Positions 12,271-20,625 of a stretch of 64,000 bases of DNA are shown one piece after another. Position 1 is the stretch's first letter. Each line of letters starts with the position of its first letter. Location: contig JAEUHP010000223.1 of NCBI GenBank assembly GCA_016795295.1, positions 1 through 64,000 on the forward strand, written 5' to 3'. This stretch comes from Planctomycetota bacterium. GTDB lineage: Bacteria; Planctomycetota; UBA1135; UBA2386. Position numbers and translations under genes: made by a program. The notes under the pieces are model-generated. The model had not been told where the DNA came from and did not search any database. It saw only the letters and a program-made list of their open reading frames with translations.

Positions 12271-13407
12271 GTGAAGGCCTCTGCACTCTTGCTGCTGCTC
12301 CCGATGCCCGTTCTGGCTCAAGCGACCTTGCTGGTGGGGCCGGGTCAGCCCTATGCCGACATCCAGTCGGCGATCGACGCCGCGTCGCCCGGGGATCGCG
12401 TGCTGGTGACGGCCGGCACCTACGCGCCGTTCCAGTTGCAGAAGGGCATCACGCTGCGCGCGGAGCCGGTTGGCGCGGTCGTCGTGGTGGCGGGACCCCC
12501 GCAGTCCGTGCACTGCGCGATCCCCCAGGGGGCCGCCGCCACGATCGAAGGGCTCACCGTGCAGACGCGCATGCTGGTGCAAGGTACCGGTACGAGTGCG
12601 TCGGGGCCTCTGGCGCTGAACGGGGTGCGCACGACCGCCTCGATCGTGGTCGATGGCGCCAACCTGGCGCTGGGCCGGTGTGAGGTTCGGGGACTGGGAC
12701 CGTGCCTCGACCTGATCGGCAGCTGCACGGTCAGTGTCACGCAGACGACGCTGGTCGGCGCGCTCGGCGGGTTCGTCACCGCCAACGAGGCCATCCGCAG
12801 TGCCGGACAAGCCCAGATCTTGGTCAGCAACAGCACGCTGACCGGAGGCATGGTCGGTTTGCACTTCTGGCAGGCCGCGAGTCCCGCCGTCCGGCTCACC
12901 GGCAACGACCGCGCTTGGTTCGTCGATTGTGCGCTCAGCGCCTTCCAGCAAGCGCAGTTCGCCTGCCTCGCGGTCGTCAACCAGTCGACGGTGCCGCTGG
13001 TCCACGAGCGCTGCACGTTCACGGACCATGTCGGGCAGCCCCAGGCGCACAGCGGGTCGCTGCAGAACGGTCTGGTGCTCGCGTTGGCGATGCAGGCGCC
13101 GCTGGTGCGGGGTGACACCGCCCAGCTCGAGTTCCGCAGCCGGCCGGGGCGGCTGATCGTCGCCCATGGAGCGTTCGGCTTGGCGACGCCGGTGCAGTAT
13201 CCGTTCGCGGCGCAGCCGGATTGGGGCTTCGTCGGCAATTCACTGCAACTGGTGTTGCTGGTCGCGGACGGGCAGGGATTCGGGCGAGTGCCGGTGACGC
13301 TGCCGAACGCGCCTTGGGTGCAGGATTTGCCGCTGTGGTTCAGTGGCTGGAGCGAGTCCGGGTTGCCGGTGCAGCTGGCGCCGGTGTGCGGCGGGCTGGT
13401 GCGCTGA
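12271..13407 (+). CDS. Secreted right-handed beta-helix protein
   Basis: A 378-residue exported protein starting with a classic signal peptide (MKASALLLLLPMPVLAQ). The mature N terminus, PYADIQSAIDAASPGDRVLV, is the typical opening of pectate-lyase-like parallel beta-helix proteins of planctomycetes, and the following 200 residues have the alternating small/hydrophobic pattern of such helices. The end (residues about 270-378, closing GGLVR) resembles the C-terminal module of nearby secreted proteins. No catalytic residues were identified, so binding or structural roles are as likely as polysaccharide cleavage. The GTG start is supported by the AAGGA ribosome-binding site five bases upstream. 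Confidence 0.8.
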   Translation: MKASALLLLLPMPVLAQATLLVGPGQPYADIQSAIDAASPGDRVLVTAGTYAPFQLQKGITLRAEPVGAVVVVAGPPQSVHCAIPQGAAATIEGLTVQTRMLVQGTGTSASGPLALNGVRTTASIVVDGANLALGRCEVRGLGPCLDLIGSCTVSVTQTTLVGALGGFVTANEAIRSAGQAQILVSNSTLTGGMVGLHFWQAASPAVRLTGNDRAWFVDCALSAFQQAQFACLAVVNQSTVPLVHERCTFTDHVGQPQAHSGSLQNGLVLALAMQAPLVRGDTAQLEFRSRPGRLIVAHGAFGLATPVQYPFAAQPDWGFVGNSLQLVLLVADGQGFGRVPVTLPNAPWVQDLPLWFSGWSESGLPVQLAPVCGGLVR

Positions 13408-13511
13408 GCGTTTGGGGTGGGCGGCGAGGCAATGCCGCAGCGTCGCAGGGGCGCATTGGTTCTCCATAAAGCATAGCTAGGAAACAACTTCCGTACGAAC
13501 ATTGGAATTGG

Positions 13512-14678
13512 GTGGCGCGAACTCCTTTTTCTGGCGAAAAAGGAGTTGTGTTCCCCCGATCCCTGCAGGCACCCGACTCGAGCTTCTTCCTGTTCGGCCC
13601 TCGTGGCACAGGCAAGTCGAGCTGGATCAAGGCTGTACTGCCGTCCGCTGTGGTCATCGACCTGCTGAAGGCAGACGTGCACAACCGCCTGCAAGCGGAT
13701 CCCACCCGGCTCGAGGGAATGGTGCCGGCCGGGCATCGCGACTTCGTCGTCATCGACGAAGTGCAGAAGCTGCCGGCGTTGCTGGACGAGGTGCACCGTC
13801 TGATCGAGAGCCGGCAGTGGCGGTTCGCGCTCACCGGCTCCAGCGCGCGCAAGATCGTGCGGGCGGGCGGTAACCTGCTGGCCGGTAGGGCGCGCACATT
13901 GGATATGTTCCCGCTGAGTTCCACGGAACTGGGGGCGGCCTTCGATCTGCAGCATGCGCTCCGGTACGGAGGCCTGCCGACCGTGTGGGTCGACAAGGAT
14001 CCGGCCAACTACTTGGCGAGCTACGTGCGCACCTACCTGCAGGAGGAGGTGCAGCAGGAAGGCATCACGCGCAACCTCGGGGCCTTCACGCGTTTCCTGG
14101 AGGCCGCGTCCTTCAGCCAGGCCAGCGTGTTGAGCATGGCTGCGATCGCCCGCGATTGCGGTGTGGAACGCAAGCAGGCAGAGCAGTGGTTCAAGGCTCT
14201 CGAGGACTTGCTGCTGGCGGTTCGCCTGCCGGTGTTCAAGCGGCGCGCAAACCGCGAGGTCGCGGCGCATCCCAAGTTCTTCCTGTTCGACGTCGGCGTC
14301 TATCGCACGCTGCGGCCGCGGGGGCCGCTCGACATCGAGGCGGAGATCGAGGGTGCCGCACTCGAGACCTTCGTGCTGCACGCACTGCGGGCCGCCAACG
14401 GCAGCCGCCGACTCGGGTACGGATTGCACACGTGGCGAACGGCGCAGCAGCAGGAGGTGGACTTCGTGCTGTACGGCGCGCGCGGCCTGCACGCGATCGA
14501 GGTGAAACGGAGCCCCGTCGTGCGGGACGGCGACCTGAAGGGCCTGAAGTTGTTCGGCGCGGACTACCCGGAAGCGCGGCGCTGGCTCGTGTACGGCGGC
14601 GACCAGCGGGAGCTACGCGATGGGGTGGAATTGCTGCCGATCGTGAAGGCGTTCGACGAGCTGCTGCAAGCCCTCTGA
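13512..14678 (+). CDS. AAA family ATPase with DUF4143
   Basis: A 388-residue protein of the AAA_14/DUF4143 type. The Walker A motif is GPRGTGKSS; the Walker B is DFVVIDE followed by QKLP; a sensor-like LTGSSARK follows; and the C-terminal DUF4143 part carries a nuclease-like DFVLYG ... IEVKRS pattern resembling PD-(D/E)XK enzymes. Such genes are common, patchily distributed and often transferred; their role is unsettled. The nearby upstream DNA is visibly more AT-rich than the surroundings. The GTG start used has GGAA six bases before it. A second GTG at 13548 would begin at MFPRSLQ, where family members normally start, but its AGGAG lies in a perfect hairpin. Confidence 0.8.
   Translation: MARTPFSGEKGVVFPRSLQAPDSSFFLFGPRGTGKSSWIKAVLPSAVVIDLLKADVHNRLQADPTRLEGMVPAGHRDFVVIDEVQKLPALLDEVHRLIESRQWRFALTGSSARKIVRAGGNLLAGRARTLDMFPLSSTELGAAFDLQHALRYGGLPTVWVDKDPANYLASYVRTYLQEEVQQEGITRNLGAFTRFLEAASFSQASVLSMAAIARDCGVERKQAEQWFKALEDLLLAVRLPVFKRRANREVAAHPKFFLFDVGVYRTLRPRGPLDIEAEIEGAALETFVLHALRAANGSRRLGYGLHTWRTAQQQEVDFVLYGARGLHAIEVKRSPVVRDGDLKGLKLFGADYPEARRWLVYGGDQRELRDGVELLPIVKAFDELLQAL
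13520..13547 (+). promoter_or_regulatory. Perfect 12-bp hairpin over a possible ribosome-binding site
   Basis: The arms AACTCCTTTTTC and GAAAAAGGAGTT are exactly complementary around a four-base TGGC loop. The 3' arm contains AGGAG, two bases before the alternative GTG start of the ATPase gene. It could mask a ribosome-binding site or simply encode residues TPFSGEKGV if the earlier start is used. No T-run follows it, so it is not a terminator. Confidence 0.45.
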
Positions 14679-14821
14679 CGGCCAAAGGCGGCTGGCTGCG
14701 ATGGCCTGCCACACCGTCCGCAGGCCCCAGAGGCAGTCGCCGTGATCCCGCGATGAGCCCATCAGGGCATTGACTGCGGCGCGCTTCGTGGCACCATCAC
14801 CCCCGGTCGCAACGGCACGAA

Positions 14822-14853
14822 CCGGGTTGCCGATCCACGAACCCGGACAGGAG
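14822..14853 (+). promoter_or_regulatory. Hairpin and ribosome-binding site fixing a TTG start
   Basis: AGGAG (14849-14853) stands seven bases before a TTG codon and is the best Shine-Dalgarno match in the area, so the TTG is taken as the start of the ELW-repeat protein. Just ahead, CCGGGTT and AACCCGG form a 7-bp stem with an 11-base loop whose 3' arm stops two bases short of the Shine-Dalgarno site. It may influence access to the site. Confidence 0.5.
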
Positions 14854-14860
14854 CAATCGC

Positions 14861-17800
14861 TTGTCGCACCTACGTGTGTTGTGGCCACTCGCTCTCGTCG
14901 GTTTCGTCGCCCGGGAGGGACGAGCCCAGACCCTGATCCACGACCTCGTCGCAGGCACCAGCCAGACCGAGCGCGTGTGCGCGGTTCGGGGCATCGCTGC
15001 CCTTGGCAACCAGTTGATGTTGACGGTCGAACAGGAAGGCAGCGGCAGCGAGCCATGGTGGAGCGATGGCACCGCGAATGGGACCCGGATGCTGATCGAC
15101 CTCGCCGCTGGCTGGGCCAGTTCGTCGCCAGGGCCGGCCTTCGTGCTCGGCAATCGGCTGCTGTTCTTCGCCACGGACACGGCGCGGTGCCTGTGGAGCA
15201 CCGATGGGACCATCGCGGGAACGGTGCGCCTCGGCGGGCCTTCTGGAGTCCCGCGGACGGCGTCCCCGGTGCTGCTCGGCAATTTCGCCTACTTCCTCGC
15301 CCTCAACCAAGGTGCGCCGGCGCAGCTGTGGCGTACGGATGGGACGCCGGGGGGCACGCAGCAGGTTGCGACGGTTCCCGAGGGCAGCGATCGCCTGTGT
15401 CGCGTCGGCTCGAGGCTGTTCTTCCGCGGCGGACCGGGGGCCCTTTGGACTTCGGATGGTACGGCAGCCGGAACCGTGTTGATCCAGTCGTTCCTACGAC
15501 CGTGGTTCCCGCAGCCTGTTCCAGGGGAGATCGGGAACATCGTCGACGTCAATGGCCGTGCGCTGTTCGTCGCCGACGATGGCCTCGGGGGCCGTCCACT
15601 CTGGAGTTCGGATGGCACGACGGCAGGCACCTACCAGTTGTTGACGCCGGGTGTGCTCGTCGGAGTTGGCGATGAGATCGTCGCGTTGCAGGGGCGAGCT
15701 TGGTTCAGCGCTGACGATGGCATCCATGGTTACGAGCTGTGGTCCACCGACGGAACTGCGACCGGCACGAGCATGCTGGTCGATCTCACGCCTGGGCCGG
15801 CGAGCAGTCTGCCATCCGGCCTGTTTGCTGCGCCCACGATGGGCCGCCTGTTCTTTTCGGCGGGGGACTGGCAGCCCCCCTCGACTCGTGAACTCCACGT
15901 CTGCGACGGCACGGTGAACGGGACCCACCTGGTTGACCTCGGGCCCGGCGGCAATGTTCCAGACCCGCTACTGCTCGGTGAAGGTTGCGGTGGCGTGTTC
16001 TTCGCCCACTCCACGCCAGCGACCGGCAGGGAGCCGTGGTTCACCGCGGGCACCACGGCATTGACCTGGCCGCTCGGCGATCTGGCGACCGGTTCTGCCA
16101 GCAGCATGGTGGTGACGACCGTGTTGGTGCCATTCGGCAATGAGGTTGCGATCTTGGGTCAGGACGCCAGCGGCGCGCGGGTGTTCGGCAGTGACGGTAC
16201 CGCAGCCAACACCCGCGCATTGCCGCCGTCGGCGCCGGCCCAGCTTTCCAGTCGGCCGGGGCTGCTGACCCATGTCGAGGGACGGCTGTGGTTCCAGGTC
16301 CGTGCGACGTCGGGTTACGGCGGCGAGATCTGGGCGTCGGACGGCACGGCAGCGACCACGCGGATGCTGTCTTCGTTCGCCGGCAACCAAGCGGGGACGT
16401 TCGTGCACGAGCTGTTGCCATGGAACGGCACTGTGATCGGCTCGGCCAGCAGCAACCAGTCATCGTTCCGGCCTCTGTTGCGCTTCGACGCGACGGGGAG
16501 TCCGACCATACTGCGCAACTTCCAGCAGCAGTTTGAATCGAGTCCCCGTCTTCTGCGCGGCACTCGGGATCTCGTGTTTTTCCTTGGCCAAACGGCGGCT
16601 GGACGCGAGCCCTGGTGTACAGACGGCACGGTGGCCGGCACGCGGATGATCCGCGACATCAATCCCACCGGCAGCAGTTGCTCGAACACGTGGGACGATC
16701 AGTTCGTGACCTTCGGTGATCGCGTCGTCTTCGTCGCCGACGACGGGGTGCACGGGGAAGAGCTCTGGATCACCGACGGAACCTTCACTGGTACGTTCCT
16801 GCTTGCAGACATCCGTCCGGGGGCCTCCTCGTCCAGTCCCCGTTCATTCTGTGACATGGGCAGCTATCTGCTGTTCCGTGCCGATGACGGCACGCACGGC
16901 TCGGAACTGTGGCGCACCGACGGCTCCGCAGCCGGCACGGTGATGGTCGCCGACCTCCAGCCGACGGTGTTTCTGTGGAGGGGTTCGAGCCCGGCCAGCA
17001 TCACCCGCCTCGGCGATGTGGCGATGTTCACGGCCTATTCGTTCAACGACGTGGATCTGTGGCGCTCGGACGGCACGACGGCAGGCACGGCGCGCGTCCT
17101 CGATCTGCCGCCCGGAGTGCTGCCACCGGACCAGTTCGTCAGTGTTCGCGACAAGGTGATCTTCCGCGCGTTCATGCCGAACCAGGACAGGGAATTGTGG
17201 TGTAGCGACGGTACAGCCGCGGGGACGTACCAGTTGGCCGACATCCGGCCTGGCTTCGGCGATGGCGTCGACGTTCTCATGGCCGCTGGAACGTCCCACG
17301 CCGTGTTCGAAGGGAGCAGTCCGGATCGTGGCAGCGAGGTCTGGATCAGCGATGGCACCCCTGCGGGCACGAGGTTGCTGGCGGACATCGTGCCTGGGCC
17401 AGCCTCGTCGATGCCATGGGGCTTCACGCAGGCCGGCGGCGTCCTGTACTGGAGTGCGTTCCACCCGGACAGTGGCTGGGAACTGCACGGCCTGCCGCTC
17501 GCGGCATTCGGCGGAGCCATGTGGGAGTCCCATGGAACCGGCTGTGGCACGGCCCAACGCCCACCAACTGCCGCGATTGTGGGCGCGCCGATCCTCGGCA
17601 GCGCCGACTTCGCATGGCAGCTGCGACATGCTGCTCCCAGTGCGCTCTGTGTGCTGTTGCTCGGTCTCGAACGCAGCGGCATGGCACTCGGCAACTCGTG
17701 TCGCCTCCTCGTCGGCGGTACGAGCGTGTCCCTCTTCGGCCTGACCGACGGCGCTGGCGCGGCTACGTTTCCGATGCCGGTGGCCAACACTGTGCAACTC

Positions 17801-17905
17801 CTCGGGCTGCACCTCTGGGGGCAGTTCGGAGTGCTCGAGCTGGGGGGGCCGCTGCTGGGTGTCGGCGCCGCATCCGCAGGTCTGCACGTGTTGCTCGGTC
17901 GCTGA
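14861..17905 (+). CDS. Secreted ELWxxDGTxxGT-repeat protein
   Basis: A 1014-residue exported protein. The signal peptide (MSHLRVLWPLALVGFV ... RAQ) is followed by 16 recognisable copies of the ELWxxDGTxxGT motif, such as ELWSTDGTATGT, PLWSSDGTTAGT and ELWRTDGSAAGT, spaced about 50 residues apart. Many are followed by DIxPGxxSS. A few copies are degraded (EPWFTAGTTALT, RVFGSDGTAANT). This repeat is predicted to form beta-propeller or hyalin-like blades in extracellular proteins. Residues about 887-1014 (MWESHGTGCG to LLGR) form a beta-rich end module resembling neighbours. The role is probably surface binding; no catalytic signature is seen. The TTG start is chosen from the Shine-Dalgarno spacing. 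Confidence 0.85.
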   Translation: MSHLRVLWPLALVGFVAREGRAQTLIHDLVAGTSQTERVCAVRGIAALGNQLMLTVEQEGSGSEPWWSDGTANGTRMLIDLAAGWASSSPGPAFVLGNRLLFFATDTARCLWSTDGTIAGTVRLGGPSGVPRTASPVLLGNFAYFLALNQGAPAQLWRTDGTPGGTQQVATVPEGSDRLCRVGSRLFFRGGPGALWTSDGTAAGTVLIQSFLRPWFPQPVPGEIGNIVDVNGRALFVADDGLGGRPLWSSDGTTAGTYQLLTPGVLVGVGDEIVALQGRAWFSADDGIHGYELWSTDGTATGTSMLVDLTPGPASSLPSGLFAAPTMGRLFFSAGDWQPPSTRELHVCDGTVNGTHLVDLGPGGNVPDPLLLGEGCGGVFFAHSTPATGREPWFTAGTTALTWPLGDLATGSASSMVVTTVLVPFGNEVAILGQDASGARVFGSDGTAANTRALPPSAPAQLSSRPGLLTHVEGRLWFQVRATSGYGGEIWASDGTAATTRMLSSFAGNQAGTFVHELLPWNGTVIGSASSNQSSFRPLLRFDATGSPTILRNFQQQFESSPRLLRGTRDLVFFLGQTAAGREPWCTDGTVAGTRMIRDINPTGSSCSNTWDDQFVTFGDRVVFVADDGVHGEELWITDGTFTGTFLLADIRPGASSSSPRSFCDMGSYLLFRADDGTHGSELWRTDGSAAGTVMVADLQPTVFLWRGSSPASITRLGDVAMFTAYSFNDVDLWRSDGTTAGTARVLDLPPGVLPPDQFVSVRDKVIFRAFMPNQDRELWCSDGTAAGTYQLADIRPGFGDGVDVLMAAGTSHAVFEGSSPDRGSEVWISDGTPAGTRLLADIVPGPASSMPWGFTQAGGVLYWSAFHPDSGWELHGLPLAAFGGAMWESHGTGCGTAQRPPTAAIVGAPILGSADFAWQLRHAAPSALCVLLLGLERSGMALGNSCRLLVGGTSVSLFGLTDGAGAATFPMPVANTVQLLGLHLWGQFGVLELGGPLLGVGAASAGLHVLLGR

Positions 17906-18534
17906 CGCCGGAAGTGTTGGTGGCACGCATCTGCGGGCTCGCGCTGCGCGTGGGAAGCTCTGCTTCTGCAGGTTGTTGGTTTGCGATGTCACTTCCATCG
18001 AGTCGCGAGGTTTGCGACGAGTACCATCGCCACCACGACCAGCCTGAACAGGCAGCCTGCGCTCGGGCGGTGGTCCCGCGCCCATTGTGCGTTGGTGTCG
18101 TGGCTTGGCCGAGAAGTTCTGCGCCGTCGGTTCGCCGAGTCGGTCCGGCCCTGGTGCTGCGCCGACCTGGAGGTAGACTGCCCGCGTCTTGAGGCTCTGC
18201 CCTGCGCCTCTCGCGCTGCGCGCGGGCCAAAAAGTTGAACCGATGACCATTCGCCGGGGTCCGACCTCAGGAGCCAGGCGGGAGCCGGAGGCCGGGCCTC
18301 GTGCCCGGCCCGCCAGCACCCAAATGCTCCGGGGGGATCCCACCTGAACCCAAGGGTTCAACCGGCCTCCGCCCACGGTTGCCGTGGGGTGGAGCCTCTC
18401 GATTTCCCGCCCCGAACTGCTACGGTGCCACCAGCGGGCGGCTGCGTGGTGTCGCCGTTCCGCGAGCGTGCGGCGTCCCGGTCAGGGGGTGCCGCGAGGC
18501 GAACGGCGCGCCCTGGCGTGCCCCTGGAGGCGGT
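17906..18534. other. 629-bp intergenic region without a supported gene
   Basis: No reading frame here has a credible start and composition. Visible elements are a perfect GGCCGGGC/GCCCGGCC hairpin with a five-base loop (18290-18310, no T-run), a TGAACCCAAGGGTTCA palindrome (18345-18360), and TAxxxT hexamers at 18174 (TAGACT) and 18420 (TACGGT) that could be -10 boxes for the transpeptidase gene. An unannotated small RNA is possible but unproven. Confidence 0.4.
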
Positions 18535-19794
18535 ATGCGGCAGTTCGTGTTCGGCATCGTGATCGCTGGGTTCCTGTGGTGGGCGTTCGGCGGCGATGTG
18601 TTCGGCCGCATGGCTGGGACGGACGCCTCGGCGCCAGTCCCTGCGCCGGCGGAGGGCGCCCCGGCGGCTGGCTCGAGCGCGGCCTCACACCGAGGGTCTG
18701 TCTCCGAGCCGGGGCCCGTGCCCGAGCAGGCTGCCGTGCATCTGCGCGACCTGATGCCCGGCGCAGCCAGCACCCGGGAGGCCGTGCCGATGCCGCCCTC
18801 GCCCGAGGACTTCGAGACGATGCTGACCGCGATCGGCAAGCGCGACAGCGCGGCCCTGGACCGTGGTTGGGCCTTGTTGGCCGGTCCCGTGCTGGGCCAG
18901 ATGGCGGTCACCGGCGTGGTCCGCCAACGCCTGGCCGCCGCCTGCACCACGCCGGCGGCCAACGACGTCGCGAGCCTGCTCGCCCAGCTCGGCAGCGGCA
19001 ACTCGTTCCTGCATTCCGAAGAAGGGCGCGGCTTCGGCGCCAAACTGCTCGGCGCCCTGGCCGCCTTGGGCGACGCCGACGCCATCGGCCCAGGCTCGCG
19101 GCTGCTCGAACTCGCCACCCGCGGCCGGATCGAGAAGCAGGACCAGGACGCCGCTCTGTTCGTCGACCGCGCCTACCAGCAGCACCGCGGTCCGGTCGAC
19201 CGCTGGCTGTGCAACCCCGACAACGTGCAGGGCGCGCGCAGCTACATCGTGCAGCGCGGTGACGCGTTGGCCAAGATCGCCGGGCGCTGCCGCAAGGACG
19301 GCATCCTGGTCGACGACGGCACGCTGCAGATCCTGAATCGCATTCCCAACCCCGACCGCATCCGGCCCGACCAGCACCTGAAGGCGCCGCTGGACCCGAT
19401 CCTGACCGTGGTCGAGAAGCGCAGCTTCACACTGTGCGTGTACGTGGGCGACCTGCTGCTCCGGCTCTACTGGGTGGGCCACGGCGCCGGCGACAAGACG
19501 CCGTTGGCCGAGTTCACGGTCGGCAACAAGCAGCCGAAGCCGCAGTGGACCTCGCCCGACGGCAACGTCTATCCCTACGGCGACCCGCGCAACATCCTGG
19601 GCGAGTACTTCGTCTCGCTGCAGCACGCTGGGCACCAGGGTTTCGGTGTGCACGGCACCCCGGAGCCGGACACCATCCGCACCATGTCCTCGATGGGTTG
19701 CGTGCGCATGCTCGCGCCGGACATCGCCGAGTTCTTCCGCTTGGTGCCACGCGGCACCAAGTTGGTGGTGCGCGCTTCGACGCCCCAGGCGTGA
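18535..19794 (+). CDS. LysM-L,D-transpeptidase (YkuD)
   Basis: A 419-residue peptidoglycan enzyme. Residues 4-20 are an uncleaved-type membrane anchor, followed by an Ala/Pro-rich linker and an uncharacterised helical segment; about 236-285 is a LysM peptidoglycan-binding domain (SYIVQRGDALAKIAG); and about 296-419 is the YkuD catalytic domain with His373 (VHGTPEP) and nucleophile Cys389 in SSMGCVRM. The canonical motif has SHGC; Met replaces His here, which occurs in some homologues. It would form 3-3 cross-links or attach proteins to peptidoglycan in the periplasm. The start is supported by GGAGG four bases before ATG. It converges with the lipoprotein gene. Confidence 0.9.
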   Translation: MRQFVFGIVIAGFLWWAFGGDVFGRMAGTDASAPVPAPAEGAPAAGSSAASHRGSVSEPGPVPEQAAVHLRDLMPGAASTREAVPMPPSPEDFETMLTAIGKRDSAALDRGWALLAGPVLGQMAVTGVVRQRLAAACTTPAANDVASLLAQLGSGNSFLHSEEGRGFGAKLLGALAALGDADAIGPGSRLLELATRGRIEKQDQDAALFVDRAYQQHRGPVDRWLCNPDNVQGARSYIVQRGDALAKIAGRCRKDGILVDDGTLQILNRIPNPDRIRPDQHLKAPLDPILTVVEKRSFTLCVYVGDLLLRLYWVGHGAGDKTPLAEFTVGNKQPKPQWTSPDGNVYPYGDPRNILGEYFVSLQHAGHQGFGVHGTPEPDTIRTMSSMGCVRMLAPDIAEFFRLVPRGTKLVVRASTPQA

Positions 19795-19817
19795 CGGATC
19801 GCCGCGGCGAACCGCCA

Positions 19818-20459
19818 TCACTGCGGTGGGGTGATCTCGGTGACCTTCCAGCGCTGCTGCAGTCCGGCAGCGCTCACTGAGGCCAGGGACGTGAGGGTGC
19901 TGCCTTCGTGCTCGAACACCATGGGTTGCACGGTGAGGCGCGACAGGTCGCGATCGGGGTCGGGCACGGACTCGAGCTGGGCCACCGCGCCCAGGGTCGG
20001 CAGGGGGCGTGCGGCCCGACCGGGCGAGCCGTCCGCGCGCTGGTAGCGCAGCTCCCAGACCGCTTCGCGGGCCAGCCGGACGCGCAGCAGGCGACCTTCG
20101 ACCTCCAGCGCGAACTCGGCCGTGTCGGGGCCGAGCTGGACGGGCGGTGGCACGGTGGCGTAGCCCGCCAGGTGCAGGCCGGGAACCGCGTCCTTGAGCT
20201 GCCGCCAGGCCACGGCCATCGCGGTGCTGTCGAGGTGCAGCCGTTCGCGGTAGGTGCTGTCGAGGCAGTCGTACACGACGTCGGGGGCGTCGCGGCGGAT
20301 CGCTTCGACCAGGGTCTGCACGGCTGCGGTGGGGGTGGCATGGTCGATCTGCACCCACGGCGTGTGGTCGGGGCCGCAGAACAGCCGGGCCAGGGAGCAG
20401 CACCCCCCCAGGGGCAAGGTGCCGAACAGGGCGGCCGCGGCCAAGGCAGGCATGCGCAT
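19818..20459 (-). CDS. Hypothetical lipoprotein
   Basis: A 213-residue protein with a lipoprotein signal: MRMPALAAAALFGTLPLGGC, where the lipobox LGGC gives a modified Cys at residue 20. The mature part begins CSLARLFCGPDHTPW and has segments (AAVQTLVEAIRRDAPDVVYDCLDSTYRERL) reminiscent of NTF2-like or similar small alpha/beta domains, but no family could be named with confidence. It is divergent from the DUF1573-like gene across 166 bp and convergent with the L,D-transpeptidase gene. Confidence 0.7.
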   Translation of the reverse strand: MRMPALAAAALFGTLPLGGCCSLARLFCGPDHTPWVQIDHATPTAAVQTLVEAIRRDAPDVVYDCLDSTYRERLHLDSTAMAVAWRQLKDAVPGLHLAGYATVPPPVQLGPDTAEFALEVEGRLLRVRLAREAVWELRYQRADGSPGRAARPLPTLGAVAQLESVPDPDRDLSRLTVQPMVFEHEGSTLTSLASVSAAGLQQRWKVTEITPPQ

Positions 20460-20552
20460 GGTGGGATCTTGCGCCGGGCCAGAAGCAATTCCAGTGGGGG
20501 CTCGATGTGGCTGGCCCGGCCACCGGATCGGGAGTTTTCGCCCCGCTCCAGC

Positions 20553-20558
20553 TATAGT
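20553..20558 (+). promoter_or_regulatory. Possible -10 element TATAGT
   Basis: TATAGT in the context GCTATAGTGG lies 67 bp before the DUF1573-like start, within a locally AT-richer patch (GAGTTTTCG just upstream). It is one of the closest matches to the TATAAT box in the window; the -35 region is weak. Confidence 0.4.
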
Positions 20559-20625
20559 GGTCCGTTCGGCCGATGCTCCGGCCGGGCCGGCTGTCGCCGC
20601 CCCACGCATTCCAGCTCCCAGCGCC

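Noticed and set aside
13512-14678. Part of a toxin-antitoxin or defence island
   Set aside because: DUF4143 ATPases are sometimes found in such islands, but both neighbours here encode ordinary secreted proteins and no partner gene is present.
18187-18310. Small RNA of the SRP or tRNA type
   Set aside because: A hairpin and a GGTTCAA stretch are present, but stems of the correct length and conserved loops are missing.
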